The translations under genes and the position numbers were made by a program. From Sphingobacterium sp. SGG-5 (lineage in GTDB: Bacteria > Bacteroidota > Bacteroidia > Sphingobacteriales > Sphingobacteriaceae), in NCBI RefSeq assembly GCF_011043525.1, contig NZ_JAAKGO010000002.1, forward strand, positions 434,001 through 498,000: 64,000 bases of DNA, read 5' to 3'. The notes under the pieces are model-generated. The model saw only the letters and a program-made list of their open reading frames with translations. It did no database searches and was not told where the DNA came from. This document shows positions 45,360-52,931 of this stretch, piece by piece. Within the stretch, counting starts at the first letter, position 1. Every line of letters starts with the position of its first letter.

Positions 45360-46634
45360 ATGAATGTTTTAATCGTTGGTTCAGGCGGGCGCGAATCTGC
45401 CTTTGCCTATAAGATATCCCAAAGTCCAAAGCTCACAAATTTATATATTGCCCCGGGCAATGCCGGCACAGGACAATATGGTACAAATGTCGATCTTAAG
45501 GTGACAGATTTTGAAGGAATTGCAGCGTTCGCATTAGCCCATGCGATCAGCCTCGTTCTGGTCGGACCCGAGGAGCCTTTGGTTAAAGGTATTCATGATT
45601 ATTTTCTGAGTAGAGAAGATATCCGGCATATTGCTGTTATCGGACCGCAACAATTAGGGGCCCAATTGGAAGGGTCCAAAGATTTTTCCAAGGAATTTAT
45701 GTTTAGGCACCAGATTCCGACGGCTGCCTATAAGTCTTTTGACAAATCGAATCTGGAAGAGGGATTAGTTTATCTGGAAACACAACAGCTGCCCATCGTA
45801 TTAAAGGCCGATGGCCTTGCGGCGGGCAAAGGCGTGTTGATCTGCGCGACCTACGAAGAAGCCAAGGCGGAGCTAACGGCGATGATTGCCGAGGCGAAGT
45901 TTGGCGAAGCCAGTAGCGTGGTTGTTATTGAGGAGTTCCTCAAAGGGATAGAGCTGTCTGTTTTCGTACTTACGGATGGGGATTCCTATAAAATTCTTCC
46001 TTCGGCAAAAGACTATAAGCGGATCGGTGAAGGAGATACGGGGTTAAATACGGGCGGTATGGGGTCGATCTCTCCGGTGCCTTTTGCGGACGAAGCTTTT
46101 CTTACGAAGGTGGAAGAAAGGATCATTAAGCCTACCGTTCAGGGGCTGAAAAAAGATAATATTCCTTACAAAGGGTTTATTTTTATCGGGTTGATGAATG
46201 TCGAGGGAGAGCCTTATGTTATCGAGTATAACGTGCGCATGGGCGATCCGGAGACTGAGTCTGTCCTGCCGCGTATCGAGTCTGATTTAGTGGATCTATT
46301 GGAGGGAGTAGCAAAAGGTGATCTGGCAAGCCGTTCGTATACGGTAAGTCCCAAAACGGCGGTGACGGTGATGTTGGTCTCGGGCGGATATCCAGGGGAC
46401 TATGAAAACGGAAAGGTGATTTCCAATATCGAGAATGTAAAGGAGTCTATCGTGTTCCATGCAGGAACGAAGGAAGTCAATGGCGAGGTGGTCACCGCAG
46501 GAGGCCGTGTTATCGCTGTGACGACGCTACAGGATGATCTTTTTAGTGCTTTGCAACAAGCTACAGCCGATGCCGGCCGGATCTTTTTCCAGGGGAAATA
46601 TTTCCGCACGGACATCGGTTTCGATCTGATTTAA
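45360..46634 (+). CDS. purD: Phosphoribosylamine-glycine ligase
   Basis: A 424-residue ATP-grasp ligase of purine synthesis (GAR synthetase). I use the ATG at 45360 because MNVLIVGSGGRESAFAYKIS is the family start and an upstream 18-codon extension is atypical. Further signatures are KADGLAAGKGVLIC, EFLKGIELSVFVLTDG, NTGGMGSISPVPF and NVRMGDPETESVLPRI. It is complete and monocistronic, followed by tRNA-Glu. Confidence 0.96.
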   Translation: MNVLIVGSGGRESAFAYKISQSPKLTNLYIAPGNAGTGQYGTNVDLKVTDFEGIAAFALAHAISLVLVGPEEPLVKGIHDYFLSREDIRHIAVIGPQQLGAQLEGSKDFSKEFMFRHQIPTAAYKSFDKSNLEEGLVYLETQQLPIVLKADGLAAGKGVLICATYEEAKAELTAMIAEAKFGEASSVVVIEEFLKGIELSVFVLTDGDSYKILPSAKDYKRIGEGDTGLNTGGMGSISPVPFADEAFLTKVEERIIKPTVQGLKKDNIPYKGFIFIGLMNVEGEPYVIEYNVRMGDPETESVLPRIESDLVDLLEGVAKGDLASRSYTVSPKTAVTVMLVSGGYPGDYENGKVISNIENVKESIVFHAGTKEVNGEVVTAGGRVIAVTTLQDDLFSALQQATADAGRIFFQGKYFRTDIGFDLI

Positions 46635-46640
46635 AAAATA

Positions 46641-46672
46641 TTTTGGAAAATATAGCAAAGCTTTTATATTTG
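46641..46672 (+). promoter_or_regulatory. Promoter of tRNA-Glu
   Basis: TTTTG at 46641-46645, exactly 19 bp, then TATATTTG at 46665-46672: a near-perfect Bacteroidota promoter ending 18 bp before the tRNA. Confidence 0.8.
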
Positions 46673-46690
46673 CACACCGAAGCACAGTAG

Positions 46691-46762
46691 GGCCCGTTCG
46701 TCTAGGGGTTAGGACGCAAGATTTTCATTCTTGAAACAGGGGTTCGATTCCCCTACGGGCTA
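46691..46762 (+). tRNA. tRNA-Glu (anticodon TTC)
   Basis: The cloverleaf can be drawn by hand. The acceptor GGCCCGT pairs with ACGGGCT (first pair G-U), the D arm is GTCT/GGAC, the anticodon stem CAAGA/TCTTG encloses loop TTTTCAT with TTC at 34-36, and the T arm is AGGGG/CCCCT with loop TTCGATT. CCA is not encoded. Its own promoter and terminator flank it. Confidence 0.95.
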
Positions 46763-46770
46763 CTAAAAAC

Positions 46771-46800
46771 GCATCAATCACACCCGATTGGTGCTTTTTT
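46771..46800 (+). terminator. Terminator of tRNA-Glu
   Basis: GCATCAAT pairs with ATTGGTGC (one G-T pair) around a short loop, followed by six or more T. Its 3' arm is shared with the att-like copy at about 50.46 kb. Confidence 0.8.
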
Positions 46801-46900
46801 TATGCCATAGGTCGCGAAATAGGGCGAATTGATTTGGTTTATTTTGAACTGTTTTGCACTATTTTGGGTAGTTTACTTCCCCCATAGTTGCCCCTTTTTA
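46786..46900 (+). repeat. Att-like repeat, copy A (beside tRNA-Glu)
   Basis: It begins GATTGGTGC in the tRNA terminator, continues with a T-run and ATGCCAT, and after about 65 unrelated bases contains GGGTAGTTTACTTCCCCC, ATAGTTGCCCCTTTT. A diverged, shorter copy lies at 50458-50514. Position beside a tRNA and the repetition suggest an integration attachment site; no integrase gene is in the window. Confidence 0.5.
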
Positions 46901-46908
46901 GCCAATAG

Positions 46909-46948
46909 ATATTTTGCATATCTTTGAGAGTTCTACAATGCAAAATAT
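46909..46948. repeat. Perfect 11-bp inverted repeat with 18-bp spacer
   Basis: ATATTTTGCAT (46909-46919) and ATGCAAAATAT (46938-46948) are perfect complements. TATCTTTG (46919-46926), a -7-like sequence, overlaps the left arm. It could be an operator or RNA hairpin ahead of the gene at 47009. Confidence 0.5.
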
Positions 46949-47008
46949 GCAGAGCAAATCAATTAGAAAATAAACAATATCATTCCGAAAAAATAAACTA
47001 TTGAGATC

Positions 47009-47374
47009 ATGAAATTTTTGGGAGGCTTTATTACAGGAGTTGCGGGGACAATTCTAGCTCTTTTTTTAATTTATTCTGTAAGTGAATCTGACGACACACT
47101 CACGGGACTAACAATGTTTTCTGAAAAAGGAGAGTGTATTACTAAAAACAATTTAAAAATTTTCCAAACCGTAAAGCCCAACATGGCACTAGCGGAGTTC
47201 GGTAAGTATCCTAACAAAATACTCGTTCTGCTTCTTAATTATGAGAATAAGTCATATTATGATGAACAGAAAATACCAATTCCTACCGGTAAGTGTGCAA
47301 GACAAATAGGCACTTATCAATATAGAACAAAAATGGAAGTATTAAAAACCGTCCCCGTGGTAGTTATTGAATAA
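47009..47374 (+). CDS. Hypothetical protein with N-terminal membrane anchor
   Basis: A 121-residue protein. Residues 4-24 (LGGFITGVAGTILALFLIYSV) form a glycine-rich membrane segment or uncleaved signal. The rest is an unrecognised domain with two Cys (GECITKN and GKCARQIGTYQY) that could form a disulfide if periplasmic. The pattern looks conserved rather than random, but I cannot name a family. It is AT-rich and heads the accessory stretch after tRNA-Glu, 58 bp before the RES gene. Confidence 0.7.
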   Translation: MKFLGGFITGVAGTILALFLIYSVSESDDTLTGLTMFSEKGECITKNNLKIFQTVKPNMALAEFGKYPNKILVLLLNYENKSYYDEQKIPIPTGKCARQIGTYQYRTKMEVLKTVPVVVIE

Positions 47375-47432
47375 CGAAAATAGGTAAAGTTGAATTGAGT
47401 CTGAAACCCTTTGAGGAAACTAAGTTTGTTTT

Positions 47433-48338
47433 ATGTTGAACGATATTGATAAAGTAAAAGAACTGCTCTCGAAAATTGAAGTAGTTGAGATAATAAAAAA
47501 AATCGAAATTTATAGGAAATTAGATTTCAAAACGATAAGTGACCAAGATTTATTTAATGAAATATTGAAGGTAATTTTGGTCAATGTGAATGGAGTGGAT
47601 CGTTCATTTTTATTTCCGAGATTAGCGTCATATCCGCACAAAACTAAATTTTACCGAGTGCGAGCGGTAGAATCTGACGACCATTATTGCCCATTAAAAG
47701 CGATGACTTTCGAACAAGATGCATGGAATCCCCCTAGTGAATTTATTAAAAAAAGAGGCAGATTGAATAATATCCACGAATCTTTGTTATATACATCACC
47801 AATAAATCCATTTGTTGCTGTAGAAGAAATTAAGGTTAAAGACGGCGAGTGGTTTTGTTTAATTGTTTATGAGGCTAAAGTTGAGATAAAAGTTTCTATT
47901 ATTGGACAGTGGGAAGATCTGCCTGAATTAAGCGCAGATGAAAATTTAAAAATGCGTATTATTTCCAATTTTTTAAATGACGAATTTACAAGAGATGTTG
48001 GGGAGGGAACTGAGTATCTCTACAGAGCATCTGAAAGAATTGCAAAAGATTATTTTGATCTACCTCCCAGAATTGTGCAAGACGCTTGGTGTTACCCATC
48101 AATAGCTCAGAAAAACTGCGCAAATGTTTGTTTTAGACCCGAAATAGCTAAGGATGTACTGAAGTTGGTGGGTGTTCAAATTTGTAAGATAACAAAAGAA
48201 AACGGTGATTATTTGTTTACTTGTCCAGTAATTGCAACAGGATTTGACGATGATAAGAAATTTAAATACTACTCAGTTGATCATCCTATTTGCAAAGAAA
48301 TATTCCCTGAAATTCAATTAGGTAAAAATACTGGTTAG
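47433..48338 (+). CDS. RES-domain protein (putative NAD+ phosphorylase)
   Basis: A 301-residue protein. The central region contains the RES pattern: FYRVRAVESDDHYCP, then a Gly-Arg-Leu-Asn at KKRGRLNN, LLYTSPINPFVAVEE and downstream Ser/Glu residues. In RES-Xre toxin pairs such domains degrade NAD+ by phosphorolysis. An N-terminal helical extension of about 70 residues and a C-terminal extension make it larger than toxin-type RES proteins. No Xre/MbcA-like antitoxin is adjacent; the upstream gene encodes a membrane protein instead. It could be a solitary enzyme or part of a different defence arrangement. Confidence 0.75.
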   Translation: MLNDIDKVKELLSKIEVVEIIKKIEIYRKLDFKTISDQDLFNEILKVILVNVNGVDRSFLFPRLASYPHKTKFYRVRAVESDDHYCPLKAMTFEQDAWNPPSEFIKKRGRLNNIHESLLYTSPINPFVAVEEIKVKDGEWFCLIVYEAKVEIKVSIIGQWEDLPELSADENLKMRIISNFLNDEFTRDVGEGTEYLYRASERIAKDYFDLPPRIVQDAWCYPSIAQKNCANVCFRPEIAKDVLKLVGVQICKITKENGDYLFTCPVIATGFDDDKKFKYYSVDHPICKEIFPEIQLGKNTG

Positions 48339-48557
48339 TATGTTCGGAGAATTATAGGCCGAATTAGCTACATTAGATTTTATACTTCTAATGCAGTTCC
48401 AAAATTGGCTTCACTGTATTAAATTTGACATTCGGTTCAATCTATCTCGCACTATCGTCAAACTATGATCCGCAAAACTATACAATCCAAGGTTCTATTC
48501 TAAATCGGGCTATCTAAAAACATCATTTTCCAGACAAAGCCCCACTTTTATCAAGTA

Positions 48558-48593
48558 AAAACGCCCTATAGGTAAAACAATAGGGCGTTTTTT
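48558..48593. terminator. Strong intrinsic terminator
   Basis: A perfect 12-bp stem, AAAACGCCCTAT with ATAGGGCGTTTT, 10-base loop, then further T. It could end transcripts from the RES gene 220 bp upstream; nothing recognisable lies in that interval (48339-48557). On the minus strand the stem would end reading from the lipoprotein remnant. Confidence 0.85.
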
Positions 48594-48643
48594 GTCAAGA
48601 ATTGGATCTATTCGAAGTTTGCTTTGGAGAGGAATTGCTATTG

Positions 48644-48742
48644 CTATCCTGTTGGAATGAGGGCACCGTCCGCTTTGTCACAGGCAGCGAAAATCACGAC
48701 GGCCATGCATGTCCAGATTGCCCTTTCGATCTTTGTTCTCAT
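48644..48742 (-). pseudogene. Orphan lipoprotein leader (remnant of a paralogue?)
   Basis: A 32-codon reading frame, MRTKIERAIWTCMAVVIFAAC followed by DKADGALIPTG and a stop. It is a complete lipoprotein signal with almost no mature protein. The bases around its start (GTTCTCATAATT and the following AT-rich stretch on plus) resemble those around the start of the repeat lipoprotein gene at 49857, suggesting that both descend from one 5' end and this copy lost its body. Confidence 0.4.
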
Positions 48743-48804
48743 AATTATTCCATGTTTATAATTTATACTCTGTTGATTTTATATTCCTTGATTTAGATCT
48801 AAAT

Positions 48805-49857
48805 CTACTTTTCGGATCTGACGACAAGGACGGAACTGGCATATCCCGGCCGGTCCATCGCTGCTCCGTTCTTCCACAGTCTGGCAACCTCTGATGTACT
48901 TCCATTGCTGTTTTCCTTTTCTTCGTACCCCACCACGAAAACATCATCAGAACAAAGCGAAACCGATTGTGCAAATCCGTCATTTGCTCCGTCGGTCAGG
49001 ATCTGTGGAACTCCATCTTTCCAGAGTTTGGCTACCATCTTTCTACCATTGCTCTGACCTCCGGCAACATAGACCCCCTTATCCGATACACTGATGGTGG
49101 AGGCATAGGAAGATGTACCCTCTGCCAATCTCTCTGTATTTCCGTCTTTCCAAACCGTTGCCATATTGGTATTGCCGATATACTCATCTCCAGCAACATA
49201 GACATGACCATTATGAACAGCAACCGAATAGGCAGTGGCAGAATTCGACCCGTTGGTAAGATCATGGGCGACCCCGTTCTTCCATAGCTTGGCTACATAT
49301 TTTGTTCCGTTCTGCTCTTCGCCCGCCACATAGACAACACCCTCCGCTACGGTGACCGCATAGGCACAGGCATGGTTCGTTCCATCGCTAAGGTCCTGCG
49401 CCGCACCGTTCTTCCAGACCCTCGCTACTTCTTTTGTTCCGTTCCATTCCCTTCCGACCACGTATACGTCGCCCTGATATATGGCTACCGATATTGCTAG
49501 GGCACGATTTGAACCGTCCGTGAGGTCCTGCCGGATCCTATTCTTCCATAGTACGGCGACATCCCTTGTTCCGTTATTTTCATATCCCACGACATATTCG
49601 TCCTTGTCAGAAACGGCCATTGCGTAGGCTTGCGCATTATTCGATCCATCGCTCAGAGCCTGTTCTGTACCGTTCTTCCATATTTTGGCGACATATTTGG
49701 AGCCATTGTGCTCGTAGCCCGTCACATAGACATCCGTTACGTAGTGAGGTTCTTTTTGAGGCTCCCCCTGATCATCTCTTGAGCATGCAGGGATCAAGAC
49801 TGCGGTAAGTGAAACAATCGTGATCCTTCTGAATATTTGGGCAATCATTGTTCTCAT
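48805..49857 (-). CDS. Lipoprotein of about seven 46-residue repeats (beta-propeller-like)
   Basis: A lipoprotein of 350 residues; the ATG at 49857 gives a leader ending in LIPAC. The mature part is seven imperfect repeats of about 44-48 residues, each with the pattern VYV.G.E.NGTK.VA..WKNG...LTDGSN.A.A.SVAV. The seventh lacks the middle part and closes with YASSVLVVRSEK. Repeats of this kind resemble HAF-type extracellular repeats and could fold as a seven-bladed propeller, one blade per repeat. The role is unknown. It is the only minus-strand gene of the accessory stretch. Confidence 0.8.
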   Translation of the reverse strand: MRTMIAQIFRRITIVSLTAVLIPACSRDDQGEPQKEPHYVTDVYVTGYEHNGSKYVAKIWKNGTEQALSDGSNNAQAYAMAVSDKDEYVVGYENNGTRDVAVLWKNRIRQDLTDGSNRALAISVAIYQGDVYVVGREWNGTKEVARVWKNGAAQDLSDGTNHACAYAVTVAEGVVYVAGEEQNGTKYVAKLWKNGVAHDLTNGSNSATAYSVAVHNGHVYVAGDEYIGNTNMATVWKDGNTERLAEGTSSYASTISVSDKGVYVAGGQSNGRKMVAKLWKDGVPQILTDGANDGFAQSVSLCSDDVFVVGYEEKENSNGSTSEVARLWKNGAAMDRPGYASSVLVVRSEK

Positions 49858-49968
49858 AATTCTTTTGTTAAAGTTTATAACATTGTATTGTTCAAACAGA
49901 GTTGGGCAGTCGTTTTTTCCTGCCATCGTTTGATAGGTCAAAATTAGGGCATCTTGATTTCCTGGGTT

Positions 49969-49988
49969 ACCCCCTAAAGGGGGTTTTT
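49969..49988 (+). terminator. Short GC stem with T-run
   Basis: ACCCCC, TAAA loop, GGGGGT and then TTTT. It looks like an intrinsic terminator on the plus strand, yet no plus-strand gene precedes it nearby, so it may be a leftover of a lost gene. Confidence 0.5.
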
Positions 49989-50043
49989 ATCCAATGCAGA
50001 TATGGCTATCTTTGTATCACGATAAACTGATAATCAAATTCGT

Positions 50044-50460
50044 ATGATGGGAAGATATCTACTTAGGCAAACACAACAAATGAGCTGGTTGCCATTATGC
50101 CTGTTGATGGCATTCGTTCCGATCATCAGTATGGGCAAAACCTGGATTCGCTGATTGCGGTACATACTGAAAAAGGCAAGGTGAATATTGAACATATTGC
50201 ACCATCAGTAAAAATCTCATCTATGGCAACCCGGATAAAGCCGCTGCAGTCGGGATGAAGATGATAGATCTGTCAAGAAAGCAAAGGGAGCCATTGAATC
50301 TTGCCCCTAGCCATCGTTTTTTAGGAGCATATTATGCTGATGCGAAGGGTACTGGGATTCAGCATATGTCCATTATAGACAAGAAGAAAGACTGTATTAC
50401 CAGTACAATTGGAGAAAGGGAGAAGGTGCTATATTTGTTGGATGATGTCAACAATATTGA
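50044..50460 (+). pseudogene. Decayed gene with frameshifts, ending at att-like copy B
   Basis: Three frames each give a protein-like stretch that joins into one chain. ATG at 50044 opens MMGRYLLRQT; a second frame gives NELVAIMPVDGIRSDHQYGQ onward to EHIAPSVK (to about 50215); a third gives NLIYGNPDKAAAVGMKMIDL onward to LYLLDDVNN (to about 50456). Adding one A to the AAAAA run near 50210-50215 would join the last two. The family is not recognised. The coding-like sequence stops where the att-like repeat begins, which suggests truncation by a recombination event. Confidence 0.55.
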
Positions 50461-50514
50461 TTGGTGCGTTTTTTATGCTATGGGTAGCCTACTTTCCCAT
50501 AGCTTCCCCTTTTG
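50458..50514 (+). repeat. Att-like repeat, copy B
   Basis: It carries TGATTGGTGCG, a T-run, ATGCTAT, then GGGTAGCCTACTTTCCC and ATAGCTTCCCCTTTT. Apart from an internal deletion of about 65 bp and scattered changes it matches copy A at 46786-46900. CTATGGG and CCCATAG within it form a 7-bp inverted repeat around an 11-bp core. From its end to 50687 I see no gene. Confidence 0.5.
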
Positions 50515-50687
50515 TTGTCAATGTTTTCCTCCAAGCCACTCCAAATCTTCCCATGAAAATCTAATCATATTGTTAGACATGCTGAAAAGTGCAGAAGTCT
50601 GTTAAACTCTGGCACGACTCCTGTAGTCTTACCAACAAACGGTTTGGAAGAATGCAGACTCATTGTTTTACTAAAGATAAGAAGGCC

Positions 50688-51143
50688 ATGAAAAGATTAT
50701 TGATCGGAATAGCTGCTTTAGCATTGATGGCAGGAACCGCCTTGGAAGCAGACGCTCAGGGCAGAGGACATGACAAGCATATGCGAAAAGAGCAAGTCAA
50801 GCATGACAAAAAGCAGCGGAAGCATGCCTATAAATATGCTGAAAAACGCGACCGGGAGTACCGTAAATACTACGATAAGCGTGAAAAGGAATACCGTAAA
50901 TACGTGAAGAACCAGCACAAGCGGTATCGTGATCATGACAAATGGTATTACAGTCCGCGATTCTATCACCGCACAGAATATGTTTATTTCCCCCAATATC
51001 GTACATATTATGACCCATTCAGACGTGGATACGTGTATCAGCGTAACAACGTTTGGGTGTTTGCCCCAAATATGCCATCGATTATGGCGGGTGTGAACAT
51101 CGGTGGACTGAATGTGCAGTTTATGGCTAATTTGCCGTTGTAG
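50688..51143 (+). CDS. Secreted, highly basic Tyr/Arg/Lys-rich protein
   Basis: A 151-residue protein; I chose the ATG at 50688 because it starts a clear signal peptide (MKRLLIGIAALALMAGTALE, cut near ADAQ). Residues 25-90 are dense in His, Lys, Arg, Asp and Tyr with a rough repeat (KYAEKRDREYRKYYDKREKE) and probably form a long charged helix. The C-terminal third is hydrophobic and Asn/Met-rich, with PSIMAGVNIGGLNVQFMANL. I know similar small envelope proteins from Bacteroidota but no function. Confidence 0.75.
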   Translation: MKRLLIGIAALALMAGTALEADAQGRGHDKHMRKEQVKHDKKQRKHAYKYAEKRDREYRKYYDKREKEYRKYVKNQHKRYRDHDKWYYSPRFYHRTEYVYFPQYRTYYDPFRRGYVYQRNNVWVFAPNMPSIMAGVNIGGLNVQFMANLPL

Positions 51144-51190
51144 CTGTGAGCCTTTAGTTAGCAAACAAGTTTATCAAAGACATTTTTAAA

Positions 51191-51715
51191 ATGAACATTA
51201 GAAAAGAAGAAAGTAGAGATTACAAAGAAGTATTTAAGTTAATTAAAAGTGCTTTTGAGAACGAAGAATATACGGATCACAAAGAACAGTTTCTGGTAGA
51301 AAGATTAAGAAACTCTGAAGCATTTGTCCCCGAACTATCTTTAGTTGCGGAAATTGATGGAGAGATTGTGGGCTATATTCTACTAACAAAGATTAGAATT
51401 ATAAACAATGACTTGCAAAAGACATCTTTAGCATTAGCACCAATAGCTGTATTAAAAAAGCATCAAGGAAAAGGAATTGGAGGAAAACTAATTCAGGAAT
51501 CTCATCGGAAAGCGAAGGAATTGGGGTTTGATTCCGTGATTCTATTAGGGCATGAAAAATATTATCCAAAGTTTGGGTACGCAATGACAAAAAATTACGG
51601 AATTAAATTACCTTTTGAAGTTCCGGATGAAAACTGTATGTTAATAGAGCTAACAGAAAATGCGTTAAAAAACATCACAGGAATAGTGGAATATCCAAAA
51701 GAATTTTATGAATAA
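51191..51715 (+). CDS. GNAT-family N-acetyltransferase
   Basis: A 174-residue acetyltransferase. Motif A, APIAVLKKHQGKGIGGKLI, carries the acetyl-CoA-binding Q-G-K-G-I-G loop, followed by GFDSVILLGHEKYYPKFGY and KLPFEVPDENCMLIEL. This segment order matches the YhbS-like subgroup of GNAT proteins. The acceptor is unknown. It is an isolated gene in an accessory region. Confidence 0.88.
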   Translation: MNIRKEESRDYKEVFKLIKSAFENEEYTDHKEQFLVERLRNSEAFVPELSLVAEIDGEIVGYILLTKIRIINNDLQKTSLALAPIAVLKKHQGKGIGGKLIQESHRKAKELGFDSVILLGHEKYYPKFGYAMTKNYGIKLPFEVPDENCMLIELTENALKNITGIVEYPKEFYE

Positions 51716-51849
51716 AGACAGCTATTAATACGGGTTTTGCGTATGGTGGGCCGGCGTGAAATGTGATTGCCAATAATTCCTTTTGATGCTTTCATGAGGA
51801 ACAAGGCTTACTAGCTGGCGGATGCATAGATAAGCATCTTAAAACTAAA

Positions 51850-51869
51850 AACTTGTCGTAAGACAAGTT
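51850..51869. promoter_or_regulatory. Inverted repeat, candidate operator of the SRPBCC cluster
   Basis: AACTTGTC, GTAA, GACAAGTT: a perfect 8-bp inverted repeat with a 4-bp spacer, 48 bp before the first SRPBCC gene. Such symmetry suits a dimeric repressor; no regulator gene is adjacent. Confidence 0.5.
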
Positions 51870-51916
51870 AATCGTGGTTCTGTTAAGCTATTTTTACATA
51901 TTAAAAACAGGCAATC

Positions 51917-52420
51917 ATGAACAGCGATTTATTATTTGACTTTATTGTCGACAAGGAAAACAAGACTATCCATATCAGGCGTGAGTTTGATGTCAGCCTC
52001 GAGCTGGTATGGCAGGCATGGACAACTCCGGAACTACTTGATCAGTGGTGTGCTCCAAATCCTTATCGAACAGAAACGAAAACTTTGGATTTCAGTGAAG
52101 GCGGTTTTTGGCACTATGCGTTGGTAAGTCCCCAAGGAAATAAGCATTGGAGTCGGTATGACTATAAAAAAATCGAACCTTATAAAAGTATTACGGAATT
52201 GAGGATATTCAGTGATGAAAATGGTACTGTCGATCCGGAGTTCCCATGCACAGAATGTATTATTACTTTCAGCAACACAGATAGCAGAACACTCGTAACC
52301 ATGACCGAAAAATATGGCAGCCCCGAGATGTTTGAGAAAATGGCTACAGATAGCCATAAAAAGGGCTTCTCATCGCATCTTAAAAATCTCGACAGATTAT
52401 TCACCCTAAAAAATAAATAA
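51917..52420 (+). CDS. SRPBCC/AHSA1-domain protein
   Basis: A 167-residue START-like ligand-binding fold protein. The pattern IHIRREFDVSLELVWQAWTTPELLDQWCAP onward is the AHSA1 domain start, and the C-terminal FSSHLKNLDRLF helix closes the cavity. Function is unknown. It is followed 1 bp later by a paralogue with an almost identical first 30 residues. Confidence 0.88.
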   Translation: MNSDLLFDFIVDKENKTIHIRREFDVSLELVWQAWTTPELLDQWCAPNPYRTETKTLDFSEGGFWHYALVSPQGNKHWSRYDYKKIEPYKSITELRIFSDENGTVDPEFPCTECIITFSNTDSRTLVTMTEKYGSPEMFEKMATDSHKKGFSSHLKNLDRLFTLKNK

Positions 52421-52421
52421 G

Positions 52422-52925
52422 ATGAACAACGATTTATTATTTGACTTCATTGTCGACAAGGAAAACAAGACTATTCATATCACCCGTGAATTTGATGCTG
52501 GACTTGCTCTGGTGTGGCAGGCATGGACAACTGCAGGATTACTCGATCAATGGTGGGGCCCACAACCATGGCGAGCTGAAACAAAAACCATGGATTTCCG
52601 GGAAGGTGGTCATTGGCTCTATGCGATGGTCAGCCCGGAAGGTGAAAAACATTGGGCTAAAACCGATTTCGTTTCCATTGTAAAGGAAAGATCATTTTCC
52701 TCTAAAGGCGGGATTAGCGACGAAAACGGTACTCTAAATCCAGCGTTTCCGCAAAACTTATGGGAGAATACTTTCGTAGTGGTAGATCATAAAGTCCGCG
52801 TAGATATGGTACTAACCTACGATACAGTTGCAGATCTGGAAAAGGAAATAGAGATGGGCTTTAAGGAAGGTATGACTATAGACTTCCAGCAATTGGATCA
52901 GCTGTTATCAACTTTGAAAAAATAA
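52422..52925 (+). CDS. SRPBCC/AHSA1-domain protein (tandem paralogue)
   Basis: A 167-residue AHSA1-domain protein with WTTAGLLDQWWGPQPW and DFREGGHWLYAMVSPEG, the more canonical version of the domain. Its first 20 codons are nearly the same as in the gene before it, while the C-terminal halves differ strongly. Cotranscription is nearly certain from the 1-bp and 6-bp gaps to its neighbours. Confidence 0.9.
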   Translation: MNNDLLFDFIVDKENKTIHITREFDAGLALVWQAWTTAGLLDQWWGPQPWRAETKTMDFREGGHWLYAMVSPEGEKHWAKTDFVSIVKERSFSSKGGISDENGTLNPAFPQNLWENTFVVVDHKVRVDMVLTYDTVADLEKEIEMGFKEGMTIDFQQLDQLLSTLKK

Positions 52926-52931
52926 CATGCG

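Noticed and set aside
46909..46948. Interpretation as an invertible promoter
   Set aside because: The 18-bp spacer is much too short compared with known Bacteroidota invertible promoters; only the inverted repeat itself is reported.
48602..48796. 64-codon plus-strand ORF
   Set aside because: It is the antisense of the orphan lipoprotein leader and shows no protein character of its own.
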